Assembly (NCBI GenBank): GCA_041655275.1
Contig: JBBAFU010000009.1
Span: 84,791 to 148,790 of the forward strand
Reading direction: 5' to 3'
Length of the DNA: 64,000 bases
DNA from: JAJYRX01 sp041655275
Lineage (GTDB): Bacteria > Pseudomonadota > Gammaproteobacteria > Burkholderiales > Burkholderiaceae_B
Part shown: positions 1-8,844 of the stretch, piece by piece
How positions within the stretch are numbered: the stretch's first letter is position 1
Layout of the letters: the number at the start of each line of letters is the position of its first letter
Notes under the pieces: generated by a model
Database searches by the model: none
Seen by the model: only the letters and a program-made list of their open reading frames with translations
Told to the model about the DNA's origin: nothing
Program-made: the position numbers and the translations under genes

Positions 1-456
1 CACGGAAAAGCCTGACAGGGCCTGCTCGTAATAGCGATGAATCTTGGGCCGGGCTGCATCATGCCAGACAAGGGAACCGGACTCCGTCATCGTGACCAGG
101 CGCGAGCGCCGGTCGCGCCCGTCCGGCGTGAGGCGGATGTGGCCGTCGCGCTCCATGCGCCCCAGCAGCCCTGACAGATTCTGGCGGCTCACCATCAGAA
201 AGCGCGCCAGATCTCCCACACTCATACCACCCGCCGCCCTGGGGTGTGCCAGGGCGCCCAATACGGCCCATTGCTGGGTTGTGAGGCCGTCTTCTTCCAC
301 GGCACGAGTTCCAGTTTTATGCAATAGGTTGGCACATTGATACAAACGGAAGAAAACTCTGTTAGCAAGATTTATCTTCGCCTCGTAATCGGATGCCTCT
401 ATGACATCCGCTGGTTTGACCGTGCTTTGCCGCTCATTGACCCTAGGGAAAACCAT
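1..456 (-). CDS. badR: MarR-family repressor, BadR-like (3' end outside window)
   Basis: A winged-helix MarR regulator read leftward; 152 codons are visible and the C-terminus lies beyond the window. The start is the ATG at 456-454, preceded by AAAGGATG. The middle shows the MarR DNA-binding core (LTTQQWAVLGAL, then SVGDLARFLMVSRQNLSGLL) and the wing with the RLTPDGRDRRSRLVTMT pattern typical of the family. It is divergent from badH across a 129-bp gap. In Rhodopseudomonas palustris a MarR protein, BadR, represses the same badH/badI/ali/badK gene set, so the assignment rests on family plus position. Repression relieved by a pathway CoA-thioester is inference. Confidence 0.8.
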   Translation of the reverse strand, partial: MVFPRVNERQSTVKPADVIEASDYEAKINLANRVFFRLYQCANLLHKTGTRAVEEDGLTTQQWAVLGALAHPRAAGGMSVGDLARFLMVSRQNLSGLLGRMERDGHIRLTPDGRDRRSRLVTMTESGSLVWHDAARPKIHRYYEQALSGFSV

Positions 457-482
457 GATTCATCCTTTCGTTGAAGTGCTAT

Positions 483-563
483 GCATCCTGTTTTTTATTC
501 GGCATAATAAAGCAACATGTTTGCATAAATACAGGATATGCGGATATTTTTATGGCATCCGCA
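483..563. promoter_or_regulatory. Divergent badR-badH control region with inverted repeats
   Basis: This AT-rich stretch between the divergent regulator and badH carries two dyads. TGCGGAT (539-545) and ATCCGCA (557-563) form a perfect 7-bp inverted repeat with an 11-bp spacer, ending about 12 bp before the badH ribosome site AAAGGAG. GCATCCTGT (483-491) is mirrored imperfectly by ACAGGATATGC (531-541). Either could be the MarR operator. No consensus -35/-10 pair stands out. The operator role is inferred only from position and symmetry. Confidence 0.4.
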
Positions 564-585
564 GTGTAAAGCAAAGGAGTTGTGA

Positions 586-1353
586 ATGCGCAGGTTCGAA
601 GGCAAGACCATCATCGTCACCGGAGGGGCGGGCGGCATCGGCCGTGCCATTTGCCACCGGCTATCGCAGGAAGGCGGACAGCTGGCCGTCCTGGACCTGG
701 ACCTGACTGCGGCACAGGAAACCGCACAGGCAATCCAGGCTGCCGGCGGCAAGGCGCTCGCCGTGCAGGCCGACATCAGCGAGCGCAGCCAGGTGGATGC
801 CGCGCTGGCGCAGGTGCACGACGGCCTGGGTCCCGTCGATGTGCTCATCAACAACGCGGGCTGGGATGTGTTCAAGCCTTTCGTGAAGACGGAGCCGGCC
901 CTCTGGGATCGCCTGATTGCCGTGAACCTGATCGGTGCCCTGCATCTGCACCACGCAGTGCTGCCGGAAATGGCCGAGCGCGGCAAGGGACGCATCGTCA
1001 ACATCGCTTCCGATGCCGCCCGCGTCGGCTCCACCGGCGAAGCGGTCTATGCGGCGTGCAAGGGCGGCCTGGTGTCCTTCACCAAGACGATTGCGCGCGA
1101 GCATGCCCGCCAGGGCATCACCGCCAATGTCGTATGCCCCGGACCGACGGATACCGCGCTGTTCGCCAGCTATCAGGAAGGTGCGGGCAATCCGGAAAAG
1201 CTGGTCGAGGCCTTCCGACGGGCCATCCCGCTCGGACGCATTGGACAGCCTGAAGACCTGCCCGGCGCCGTGGCCTTCTTTGCCAGCGACGATGCGGCCT
1301 ATGTCACCGGACAGGTGCTCAGCGTGTCCGGCGGTCTGAGCATGTGCGGCTGA
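586..1353 (+). CDS. badH: 2-hydroxycyclohexanecarboxyl-CoA dehydrogenase (SDR family)
   Basis: 255 aa short-chain dehydrogenase. It has the N-terminal nucleotide-binding motif TGGAGGIG, the NNAG motif near residue 90, the catalytic Ser and YAACK (Tyr-x-x-x-Lys) near 155, and the PG motif after strand 6. BadH oxidises 2-hydroxycyclohexane-1-carboxyl-CoA to the 2-keto compound using NAD+. General SDR features alone would not give the substrate; it is assigned because badI, aliB, aliA and badK follow in the order known from R. palustris. The start ATG has AAAGGAG 8 nt upstream. The gene opens a co-oriented block that runs through the ABC importer to 11.5 kb. Confidence 0.8.
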   Translation: MRRFEGKTIIVTGGAGGIGRAICHRLSQEGGQLAVLDLDLTAAQETAQAIQAAGGKALAVQADISERSQVDAALAQVHDGLGPVDVLINNAGWDVFKPFVKTEPALWDRLIAVNLIGALHLHHAVLPEMAERGKGRIVNIASDAARVGSTGEAVYAACKGGLVSFTKTIAREHARQGITANVVCPGPTDTALFASYQEGAGNPEKLVEAFRRAIPLGRIGQPEDLPGAVAFFASDDAAYVTGQVLSVSGGLSMCG

Positions 1354-1399
1354 GCCGTCGGCAAGACCTCTTTCTTCATACGCCAACTCAAGGATTCCC

Positions 1400-2182
1400 A
1401 TGAGCTATACCGATATTCTCTACGAACTGCGCAATGGCGTGGCCTGGATCACCATCAACCGCCCCGAGAAGATGAATGCCTTCCGCGGCCAGACTTGCGA
1501 GGAGCTGATCCGCGCCCTGCAGAAGGCGGGTTACGACCGCGAGGTGGGCGCCATTGTCCTGGCCGGCAGCGGTGACCGGGCCTTCTGCACGGGCGGCGAC
1601 CAGTCGGCGCATGACGGCGATTACGACGGACGCGGCACCATAGGCCTGCCCATAGAAGATCTGCACAATGCCATCCGCGAAGTGCCCAAGCCGGTGATTG
1701 CCCGGGTTCAGGGTTATGCCATCGGCGGCGGCAACGTACTGTGCACCATCTGCGATCTGACCATCGCTTCCGAGAAAGCCATCTTCGGCCAGGTCGGGCC
1801 CAGCATGGGTTCGGTGGATCCCGGCTACGGCACAGCCTTCCTGGCACGCGTCGTGGGCGAGAAGAAGGCGCGCGAGATCTGGTATCTGAACAAGCGCTAC
1901 AGCGCCGCCGAGGCACTGGCCATGGGCCTGGTCAACACGGTTGTGCCGCACGAGGATCTGGACAGGGAAGTGCAGGAGTGGGCGGAAACGATCTGCCAGC
2001 GCAGCCCGACCGCCATTGCGATTGCGAAGCGCAGCTTCAACGTGGATACGGCGCACCAGGGCGGCATGGCCGGCCTGGGGATGCTGGCACTCAAACTCTT
2101 CTACGACACCGATGAATCGCGCGAAGGCGTGAACGCATTCAAGGAAAAGCGCAAGCCGGACTTCCGGCGCTATGCCAAATAA
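1400..2182 (+). CDS. badI: 2-ketocyclohexanecarboxyl-CoA hydrolase (ring-opening crotonase)
   Basis: 260 aa crotonase-fold protein. It catalyses hydrolytic ring cleavage of 2-ketocyclohexane-1-carboxyl-CoA to pimeloyl-CoA. Visible features are the first oxyanion-hole segment (FCTGGDQ near residue 70), the second (YAIGGGN near 110), and a long conserved C-terminal tail typical of the BadI/MenB branch rather than plain enoyl-CoA hydratases. The AHDGDYDGRG insertion after the first loop also resembles BadI/MenB. It lies 46 bp after badH and 14 bp before aliB. MenB is the closest alternative, but no menaquinone genes are nearby. Confidence 0.85.
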   Translation: MSYTDILYELRNGVAWITINRPEKMNAFRGQTCEELIRALQKAGYDREVGAIVLAGSGDRAFCTGGDQSAHDGDYDGRGTIGLPIEDLHNAIREVPKPVIARVQGYAIGGGNVLCTICDLTIASEKAIFGQVGPSMGSVDPGYGTAFLARVVGEKKAREIWYLNKRYSAAEALAMGLVNTVVPHEDLDREVQEWAETICQRSPTAIAIAKRSFNVDTAHQGGMAGLGMLALKLFYDTDESREGVNAFKEKRKPDFRRYAK

Positions 2183-2196
2183 GCCGGGACGCCATC

Positions 2197-3351
2197 ATGC
2201 CCAATCCCTACATCGACGATGAACTCGCAGCCCTGGCCAGTCATGTGCGCCGTTTCGCACAGGATCGCATTGCGCCCGGTTTCGAAGAACGCGACCAGAG
2301 CCGTGTGCTGGACCCCGCACTCATGCGCGAGATGGGGGAGATGGGTCTGATTGCCCCGGAGTTGCCCGAGGCCCACGGTGGCCAGGGCCTGTCGTGCCTG
2401 GCAAGCGGCCTGATTCATGAAGAAGTGGCACGCGCCGACCTGAGCATGAGCTACATCAACCTGCTTGCCTCGCTGAACGGCCAGATCCTGTCGCAACACG
2501 GCCGGGCCGATATCGCCCTGCCCTGGCTCACCCGCCTCACCGCCGGCGAAATCATCATCGCACTCGCATTGACCGAGCCGCAGGGCGGCTCCGATGCCGC
2601 CAACCTGCGCCTGAAGATCACGCGTGAAGGCGAGGACTACATCCTCAACGGCGAGAAGACCTCGATCTCGGCGGCCGACCAGGCCGCAGCGGCCGTGGTC
2701 TTCGGCCGCACAGGCAGCCCGGAATCCGGCGCCCGCGGCGTCACCGCCGTCTTCGTACCACTGGACACCCATGGTGTCACACGCAGCCGCTTCGATTGCC
2801 ATGGGCAGCGCGCCATCGGCCGCGGCTCACTGTTCTTCGAGAATGTACGCGTGCCCGTTTCGCACCGCCTGGGCGATGAGGACCGGGGGTTCGTGCAAGT
2901 CATGCAGGGCTTTGACTTCTCGCGCGCGCTGATCGGTCTGCAAGTCCTGGCCGTCGCACGCGCCGCCCTGGACGAGACCTGGGAATATGTGGCCCAGCGC
3001 CAGGCCTTCCAGCGCCCGCTTTCCGCCTTCCAGGGTGTTTCCCATCCGCTGGCGGAACTGGACACCCAGGTCACGGCCGCCCGCCTGCTGTGCCTGCAAT
3101 CACTCTGGCTCAAGGACCGCGACCTGCCCCACTCCGCCGAAGCCGCCATGTGCAAGTGGTGGGCACCGGCCCTGGCCTACGACACGATTCACCAGTGCCT
3201 GCTGATGTTCGGCCACGGCGGCTATGACCGCGGTCCCATGGAACAGCGGCTGCGCGATGTGCTGGGATTCCAGATCGGCGACGGTACGGCGCAGATCATG
3301 AAATCCATCATCGCGCGCCAGCGGGCCGGCCGTGATGCCGTACCAATCTAG
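2197..3351 (+). CDS. aliB: Cyclohexanecarboxyl-CoA dehydrogenase (acyl-CoA dehydrogenase)
   Basis: 384 aa FAD-dependent acyl-CoA dehydrogenase with N-terminal helical, middle beta (LTEPQGGSDAA, the FAD/substrate segment) and C-terminal helical domains. It is predicted to convert cyclohexanecarboxyl-CoA to cyclohex-1-ene-1-carboxyl-CoA. The block where most family members have the catalytic Glu (YEGT) reads IGDGT here, so residue 362 is Asp. The MFGHGGY segment, in place of the usual QIxGGxGY, also separates it from fatty-acid enzymes. It sits between badI and aliA, as in R. palustris. Its end overlaps a possible GTG start of aliA, but a better aliA start lies downstream. Confidence 0.8.
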   Translation: MPNPYIDDELAALASHVRRFAQDRIAPGFEERDQSRVLDPALMREMGEMGLIAPELPEAHGGQGLSCLASGLIHEEVARADLSMSYINLLASLNGQILSQHGRADIALPWLTRLTAGEIIIALALTEPQGGSDAANLRLKITREGEDYILNGEKTSISAADQAAAAVVFGRTGSPESGARGVTAVFVPLDTHGVTRSRFDCHGQRAIGRGSLFFENVRVPVSHRLGDEDRGFVQVMQGFDFSRALIGLQVLAVARAALDETWEYVAQRQAFQRPLSAFQGVSHPLAELDTQVTAARLLCLQSLWLKDRDLPHSAEAAMCKWWAPALAYDTIHQCLLMFGHGGYDRGPMEQRLRDVLGFQIGDGTAQIMKSIIARQRAGRDAVPI

Positions 3352-3385
3352 CTTCCACCCCAACCGAGAAAACACTCTGGAGACA

Positions 3386-5032
3386 ATGATGGACCTCAAC
3401 CCCATACTGCTCGCTCCCCGACGCGAGCGCATGATCCGCGAAGGCTACTGGCATGATCGGACCATCAATGACTATCTGGATGACTGTCTGGCAAGCCGCC
3501 CGGACAAGCTTGCGCTGAATGCGCTGCGCGTCGATGACGATGTGCAGACGCGCTTCACCTACCGCGAAATGGCGGCCCTGGCGGATCGCATCGCGGTCGG
3601 CCTGTCGCGCCTGGGCATTGGAAAGAATGATGTCGTCGCCTGCCAGCTGCCTAACTGGTGGCAATTCACGCTCACCTACCTGGCCTGCTCGCGCCTGGGT
3701 GCGGTCATGAATCCGCTCATGCATATCTTCCGTGAACGCGAGCTTTCCTTCATGCTCAGGCATGGCGAAGCCAAGGTACTCATCGTGCCCAAGGCTTTCC
3801 GCGGCTTTGACTTCGAAGCCATGGCCAATGACCTGGCGGAAAGCCTGCCCGACCTGCGCCACATCGTCGTGGTCGATGGCGAAGGCGACAACAGCTACGA
3901 GGCGCTGCTGACGGCGCCCGAGTGGGAAAAGGAAGGCGATGCGGCCACCATCCTGCTGGCGAACCGCCCCGGGCCCGACGATGTCACCCAGCTCATCTAC
4001 ACCTCGGGCACCACGGGCGAGCCCAAGGGCGTGATGCATACCGTCAACACGCTGGGCGCGAACATCATACCGTTTGCACAACGCCTTGATCTTGGAGAGG
4101 ATTCCGTTGTCCTCATGGCCTCGCCCATGGCACACCAGACCGGTTTCATGTACGGCCTGATGATGCCCATCATGCTCAAGGGCACCGCCGTGCTGCAGGA
4201 TGTATGGAATCCGCAGCGCGCCATTGCACTGGCCAATGAACATGGCGTCACCTTCACCATGGCATCCACCCCCTTCCTGACCGACCTCGCGCAGGCCGTG
4301 CAGACGGGCGGCCGGTCCATCCCGACGCTGCGCACCTTCCTGTGCGCCGGGGCGCCCATACCGGGCCCGCTGGTCGAACAGGCCCAGACGCACCTGGGTG
4401 CCAAGGTCGTCTCCGCCTGGGGCATGAGCGAAAACGGCGCCGTCACCTCCACACTGCTGGATGACCCCGACGAGCGCGCCTGCAATACCGATGGCCGCCC
4501 CTTCCCGGGCGTCGAGATCAGGATCGTCGACGCCCGGGATGCGGACTTGCCCACGGGCGAGGCGGGGCGCCTGCTGCTGCGGGCCTGCTCCAACTTCGGC
4601 GGCTATCTCAAGCGGCCCGAACTCAATCAGACGGATGAGGATGACTGGTTCGATACCGGCGATCTTGCCTACAAGGACGAGCAGGGCTATATCCGCATCA
4701 CCGGGCGCAGCAAGGACGTCATCATCCGCGGCGGCGAGAACATTCCTGTGGTCGAGATCGAGTCCCTGCTCTACCGGCATCCGGCCATCGCCCAGGTGGC
4801 CATCATCGCCTATCCGGATGAACGCCTTGGCGAGCGCGCCTGCGCAGTCGTCGTGCCCAAGGCGGACCAGAGCATCACGCTGGACGATGTGGTCGATTAC
4901 CTGAAATCGCGCAAGGTGGCCATCAACTACATCCCCGAGAAGCTGGAAATCGTGGACGCGATGCCCGCCACGCCGTCGGGCAAGATCCAGAAATTCCGGC
5001 TGCGCGACATGTTCGCCGGGCAGAATCGCTGA
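3386..5032 (+). CDS. aliA: Cyclohexanecarboxylate-CoA ligase (AMP-forming)
   Basis: 548 aa ANL-superfamily acyl-CoA synthetase that activates cyclohexanecarboxylate to its CoA thioester with ATP. Motifs in order: the P-loop YTSGTTGEPKG near residue 215, the WGMSEN adenine-binding segment, the TGD motif (DWFDTGDLAY), the hinge GRSKDVIIRGGENI, and a C-terminal catalytic Lys in PSGKIQKF. The ATG at 3386 (or the one at 3389) follows TGGAG and matches the usual family length; an upstream in-frame GTG at 3332 lies inside aliB and is less likely. It comes 34 bp after aliB and 13 bp before badK. Confidence 0.85.
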   Translation: MMDLNPILLAPRRERMIREGYWHDRTINDYLDDCLASRPDKLALNALRVDDDVQTRFTYREMAALADRIAVGLSRLGIGKNDVVACQLPNWWQFTLTYLACSRLGAVMNPLMHIFRERELSFMLRHGEAKVLIVPKAFRGFDFEAMANDLAESLPDLRHIVVVDGEGDNSYEALLTAPEWEKEGDAATILLANRPGPDDVTQLIYTSGTTGEPKGVMHTVNTLGANIIPFAQRLDLGEDSVVLMASPMAHQTGFMYGLMMPIMLKGTAVLQDVWNPQRAIALANEHGVTFTMASTPFLTDLAQAVQTGGRSIPTLRTFLCAGAPIPGPLVEQAQTHLGAKVVSAWGMSENGAVTSTLLDDPDERACNTDGRPFPGVEIRIVDARDADLPTGEAGRLLLRACSNFGGYLKRPELNQTDEDDWFDTGDLAYKDEQGYIRITGRSKDVIIRGGENIPVVEIESLLYRHPAIAQVAIIAYPDERLGERACAVVVPKADQSITLDDVVDYLKSRKVAINYIPEKLEIVDAMPATPSGKIQKFRLRDMFAGQNR

Positions 5033-5045
5033 GGAGCGCTGTACT

Positions 5046-5816
5046 GTGGCTTTCATTGAACAGGCCGTTCACGGCCGGGTGGGGATATTGCGCCTGACCC
5101 GGCCCGAGACGCTGAATGCGCTCAACGATGCGCTCATGGACGAACTGGGTGCCGCCCTGCGCACACTGGACGCCGATGCACAGATCGGGACCATCATCCT
5201 TACCGGGAGCGACAAGGCTTTTGCCGCCGGTGCGGAGATCGGCGCGATGACGCAATGGCGCTACGCGGACGTCAGCGGCGCCCGCTTCATCACGCGCAAC
5301 TGGGAAGTCATCCGCGAGGTGCGCAAGCCGGTCCTGGCCGCCGTCGCCGGCTATGCCTTCGGCGGCGGCTGCGAGCTCGCCCTTGCCTGCGACATCATCA
5401 TCGCTGCCGAGTCCGCGCGTTTCGCCCTGCCCGAGATCAAGCTCGCCCTGCTCCCCGGCGCCGGCGGAACGCAGCGGCTGCCGCGCGCCATCGGCAAGGC
5501 CAAGGCCATGGACATGTGCCTGTCCGGGCGCGTGCTCGATGCCCATGAGGCCGATCGCTACGGCCTGGTGTCGCGCGTGGTGAGCGACGACCGCCTGATG
5601 GATGAAAGCCTGGAGCTTGCGGGCCGCATCGCCGCGTTTTCACTGCCGGCATTGATGGCCGTGAAGGAATCCATCAACCGCAGCTGCGAAAGCTCGCTCA
5701 GCGAAGGCATACGGTTCGAGCGGCAGGCATTGTATGCTCGCTTCGCAAGCGAGGATGCGCATGAAGGCATGCAGGCCTTCATGGAAAGGCGCAATCCCCG
5801 CTTCCGGCACCGTTAA
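5046..5816 (+). CDS. badK: Cyclohex-1-ene-1-carboxyl-CoA hydratase (enoyl-CoA hydratase)
   Basis: 256 aa crotonase with a GTG start behind GAGGAG. It is predicted to hydrate cyclohex-1-ene-1-carboxyl-CoA to 2-hydroxycyclohexane-1-carboxyl-CoA, the BadH substrate. Both oxyanion-hole segments (AFAAGAEIG and YAFGGGCELA) are present. Of the two catalytic glutamates of crotonase, one is visible in CELALACD and the other in the FALPEIKLALLPGAGGTQRLPR helix. Sequence alone could equally mean a general enoyl-CoA hydratase; the specific call comes from the complete ali/bad cluster around it. Confidence 0.75.
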   Translation: MAFIEQAVHGRVGILRLTRPETLNALNDALMDELGAALRTLDADAQIGTIILTGSDKAFAAGAEIGAMTQWRYADVSGARFITRNWEVIREVRKPVLAAVAGYAFGGGCELALACDIIIAAESARFALPEIKLALLPGAGGTQRLPRAIGKAKAMDMCLSGRVLDAHEADRYGLVSRVVSDDRLMDESLELAGRIAAFSLPALMAVKESINRSCESSLSEGIRFERQALYARFASEDAHEGMQAFMERRNPRFRHR

Positions 5817-5837
5817 ATCACATCAGCGAGAAATTCC

Positions 5838-7001
5838 ATGGCTCTTGATCAAGAATCCTTCGACCTTCTGCTTCCTTCCATCCAGCGCTTCGTGCGCGAA
5901 CGTCTCATGCCCGCCGAGGACCAGGTGGAGCACGACGACGCCGTGCCCGCCGACATCATCCGGGACATGAAGGACATGGGCCTGTTCGGCCTGTCCATTC
6001 CCGAGGCCTACGGCGGCATCGGGCTGTCCATGGCCCAGGAGTGCCAGGTCGCCTACGAACTGGGCCAGACCGCCCTGGCGTTTCGCTCGGTCTTCGGTAC
6101 CAACGTCGGCATTGGCTCCCAGGGCATACTGATGGATGGTACGGAAGACCAGAAGCGCGAGCTGCTGCCGCGCGTGGCCAGTGGCGAACTCATCATGTCA
6201 TTCGCCCTCACGGAACCCGACGCCGGCTCGGATGCCGCTTCGCTGAAGACCCGCGCCGAAGCCGACGGGGACGACTACGTACTCAACGGCACCAAGCGTT
6301 TCATCACCAACGCCCCTTCCGCCCACGCCTTCACACTGATGGCGCGCACCGGCGGGCCGGGTGCCTCGGGCGTATCGGCCTTCATCATCCCGGCGGACAG
6401 CCCCGGCCTGAGCCTGGGAAAGCTGGACCGCAAGATGGGCCAGCGCGGCACGCGCACCTGCGATGTGGTGCTGGAGGACGTGCGCGTGCCCGCCTCGGCC
6501 ATCATCGGCGGCGTGCCCGGCCAGGGCTTCAGGACAGCCATGAAGGTGCTGGACCGGGGCCGGCTGCACATCTCGGCCGTGGCCTGCGGCATGGCGCAGC
6601 GCATACTCTCGGAATCCATTGCCTGGGCCGGCCAGCGGCGCCAGTTCGGGCGCACCCTGGGCGAGTTCCAGCTGATCCAGGCCATGCTGGCGGACAGCCA
6701 GGCGGAGCTGCTGGCCGGCTGGTCCCTGGTGCAGGATGTTGCGCGGCGCTTCGACGCCAGGCCGGCAGGCGCCTCGGACCCCGATGTTTCCATGAGGGTG
6801 TCCTGCAGCAAGATGTTCTGCACCGAGATGGTGGGCCGCGTGGCCGACCGCGGTGTGCAGATCCACGGCGGTGCCGGCTACATGAATGAAACCAAGGTGG
6901 AGCGCTTCTACCGCGATGTGCGCCTGCTGCGCCTGTACGAAGGCACGACACAGATCCAGCAGATCATCATCGGGCGTGCGCTCATGCGACAGGACGGCTG
7001 A
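5838..7001 (+). CDS. Acyl-CoA dehydrogenase (possibly pimeloyl-CoA or second ring step)
   Basis: 387 aa, canonical acyl-CoA dehydrogenase. It has FALTEPDAGSDAAS in the middle domain, QRRQFGRTLGEFQ for flavin/dimer contacts, QIHGGAGYM, and the catalytic Glu in RLYEGTTQIQ near the C-terminus. Unlike the AliB-type protein upstream it keeps the standard Glu. Because BadI releases pimeloyl-CoA, a role as the first beta-oxidation dehydrogenase for that C7 dicarboxyl-CoA is attractive, but this is inference. It lies 21 bp after badK and its stop is one base before the start of the importer permease, so it belongs to the same transcript. Confidence 0.75.
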   Translation: MALDQESFDLLLPSIQRFVRERLMPAEDQVEHDDAVPADIIRDMKDMGLFGLSIPEAYGGIGLSMAQECQVAYELGQTALAFRSVFGTNVGIGSQGILMDGTEDQKRELLPRVASGELIMSFALTEPDAGSDAASLKTRAEADGDDYVLNGTKRFITNAPSAHAFTLMARTGGPGASGVSAFIIPADSPGLSLGKLDRKMGQRGTRTCDVVLEDVRVPASAIIGGVPGQGFRTAMKVLDRGRLHISAVACGMAQRILSESIAWAGQRRQFGRTLGEFQLIQAMLADSQAELLAGWSLVQDVARRFDARPAGASDPDVSMRVSCSKMFCTEMVGRVADRGVQIHGGAGYMNETKVERFYRDVRLLRLYEGTTQIQQIIIGRALMRQDG

Positions 7002-7002
7002 C

Positions 7003-7854
7003 ATGCTTGCCATCCACCTGTTCAATGGCCTGGTCTACGGGGCACTGCTCATCATCATCAGCTCGGGCCTGGCACTCATCTACGGCCTGCGGCGCGTGGT
7101 GAACTTCGCCCACGGGGCGCTCTACATGCTGGGCGCCTATCTTGGCTTTGCCATCATGCAGGCCAGCAACTTCTGGGTGGCGCTGGTCCTGGCGCCCGCA
7201 GCCATGGCCTTTCTGGGTGTCCTGCTGGATCGCTACGGCTTTCGCCTGCTCCAGGATCGCGAGCCGCTGAGCGTGATGCTGGTGACGTTCGGCTTGCTGC
7301 TGATCCTGGAGGATGTGGTCGTCTTCATCTGGGGCAAGACCAACTATTCCATCTTCACTCCGGAATTGCTGCACTTCTCCGTCACACTGTTCGGCGAGTC
7401 CGTGCCGGCCTATCGCGTGGCTGTCCTGTTCATGGGTGTCCTGGTGGCTGTCGGGTTGACGGCCTGGCTGCGATTCTCGCGCGTGGGGCTCTACGTGCGG
7501 GCCGCAAGCACGGACCCGGTAACGACCTCCATGCAAGGGGTGAATACCGACCTGATCAGCGCCGGCGTCGTCGGCCTGGGCTGCGCGCTCGCCGGACTGG
7601 CCGGCATCGTGGCCGCCCCTTTCCTGTCCCTTTCCCCCAGCATGGGCTCGGACGTGCTGATCGACTCCTTCGTCGTCGTCGTGATCGGCGGCCTGGGTTC
7701 ACTGGGCGGCGCCTTTCTGGTGGCCGTCCTGCTCGGGATCATCCAGACCCTGGGCGCCGTCTACATGCCCGCCATCGCCGTACTGCTCCCCTTCATGCTC
7801 ATGATTGCCGTGCTCATCTGGAAGCCCTCGGGCCTGGCCGGCAGCCGCACCTGA
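7003..7854 (+). CDS. livH: Branched-chain-type ABC transporter permease LivH
   Basis: 283 aa inner-membrane permease with about eight hydrophobic helices and the LivH opening (FNGLVYGALLIIISSGLALIYG, shown here in part) followed by VNFAHGA. The ATG at 7003 is one base past the preceding stop and gives the usual family length; a longer in-frame extension into the previous gene is unlikely. Together with the next four genes it makes a full high-affinity importer. Because it is embedded in the cyclohexanecarboxylate operon, the cargo is probably an alicyclic or related carboxylate rather than leucine; this is inferred from context. Confidence 0.85.
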   Translation: MLAIHLFNGLVYGALLIIISSGLALIYGLRRVVNFAHGALYMLGAYLGFAIMQASNFWVALVLAPAAMAFLGVLLDRYGFRLLQDREPLSVMLVTFGLLLILEDVVVFIWGKTNYSIFTPELLHFSVTLFGESVPAYRVAVLFMGVLVAVGLTAWLRFSRVGLYVRAASTDPVTTSMQGVNTDLISAGVVGLGCALAGLAGIVAAPFLSLSPSMGSDVLIDSFVVVVIGGLGSLGGAFLVAVLLGIIQTLGAVYMPAIAVLLPFMLMIAVLIWKPSGLAGSRT

Positions 7855-7870
7855 TCCGAGGAAGACGCCC

Positions 7871-8842
7871 ATGCACAGCCTTCGCGTCCCTGCCCTGCTC
7901 CTGATCGTAGGCATTCTTGTCACCCAGTTCGTCCAGTCCGGCAGTCTGTACAGCATCTTCACGCAGGCAGTCATCTACGCGATCTTCGCCCTGGGCATCG
8001 GCATCCTGCTGCGCCAGAACGGCCTGGTCAGCTTCGGACATGCGCTGTACTTCGGCATGGCGGGTTATGGCATGGGCATACTGCTGGCCGGGAGCGGCAT
8101 GCCGGCCGAGGCGGCCATGCTGCTGGTGCTGCTGGTCATGGGCCTGTCGGCCTTCCTCATCGGCCTGGTCATTGTCCGCGTACCCGGCATTGCCTTCAGT
8201 ATGCTCACACTGGCCATGGGCCAGATGTCCTATCTGCTGGCATCACGTGCACGCGGCGTCACCGGTGGCGCCGATGGCATGGGCATTGCCTGGCCGGCCC
8301 AGGTCTTCGGGGTCTCGCAGTCGGTGCTCCTGAAACCACCCACCTTCTTCCTGATCAGCTGGTGCATCATGGTGGCCGTGCTGCTGGTGGTTTCGCTCAT
8401 CCTGGCCACGCGCTTCGGCAGCATCAGCGAAGCCATCCGCGACAACGAGGAGCGCGCCCGCTTCATCGGCATTCGCACAACGGTGCCACGTGCGCTCATC
8501 TACGCGCTCTCGGCTGTGGTGACCGGCATCGCCGGCCTGCTCTCCTCGCTGAACTCGGGTTTCATCTCCCCCGAAAGCCTGCACTGGAGCGTATCGGCCA
8601 TCGCCCTGCTCATGGTCATCGTCGGCGGCTTCCGGCAACTTGCCGGCCCCATCGTGGGTGCCATCGTCTATGTCCTTATCAAGGATGTACTGGGCGATCT
8701 GGCCACACATTCCATGGCCATCTTCGGCACGGCACTCATCATCGTCATCGTCTTTGCGCCCGAGGGCATCGCCGGGGTCCTGCGGCACTGGCTGCGACGC
8801 CCACAGACCGCTGCAAGCGCAAATGAGCTTCCGGGTTCCTGA
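7871..8842 (+). CDS. livM: Branched-chain-type ABC transporter permease LivM
   Basis: 323 aa partner permease of LivH. It has about nine hydrophobic segments, the LivM-type LLRQNGLVSFGHALYFGMAGY region near residue 55 (residues run on beyond this), and the conserved cytoplasmic loop around RDNEERARFIGI that docks the ATPases. The ATG at 7871 is chosen because it begins a typical membrane-insertion leader (MHSLRVPALLLIVGIL). The gap to livH is 16 bp and the next ATPase begins 2 bp after the stop. Confidence 0.85.
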   Translation: MHSLRVPALLLIVGILVTQFVQSGSLYSIFTQAVIYAIFALGIGILLRQNGLVSFGHALYFGMAGYGMGILLAGSGMPAEAAMLLVLLVMGLSAFLIGLVIVRVPGIAFSMLTLAMGQMSYLLASRARGVTGGADGMGIAWPAQVFGVSQSVLLKPPTFFLISWCIMVAVLLVVSLILATRFGSISEAIRDNEERARFIGIRTTVPRALIYALSAVVTGIAGLLSSLNSGFISPESLHWSVSAIALLMVIVGGFRQLAGPIVGAIVYVLIKDVLGDLATHSMAIFGTALIIVIVFAPEGIAGVLRHWLRRPQTAASANELPGS

Positions 8843-8844
8843 TC

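Noticed and set aside
5838..7001. Second acyl-CoA dehydrogenase as a duplicate AliB
   Set aside because: It has the standard catalytic Glu and general fatty-acid motifs and differs from AliB across its length.
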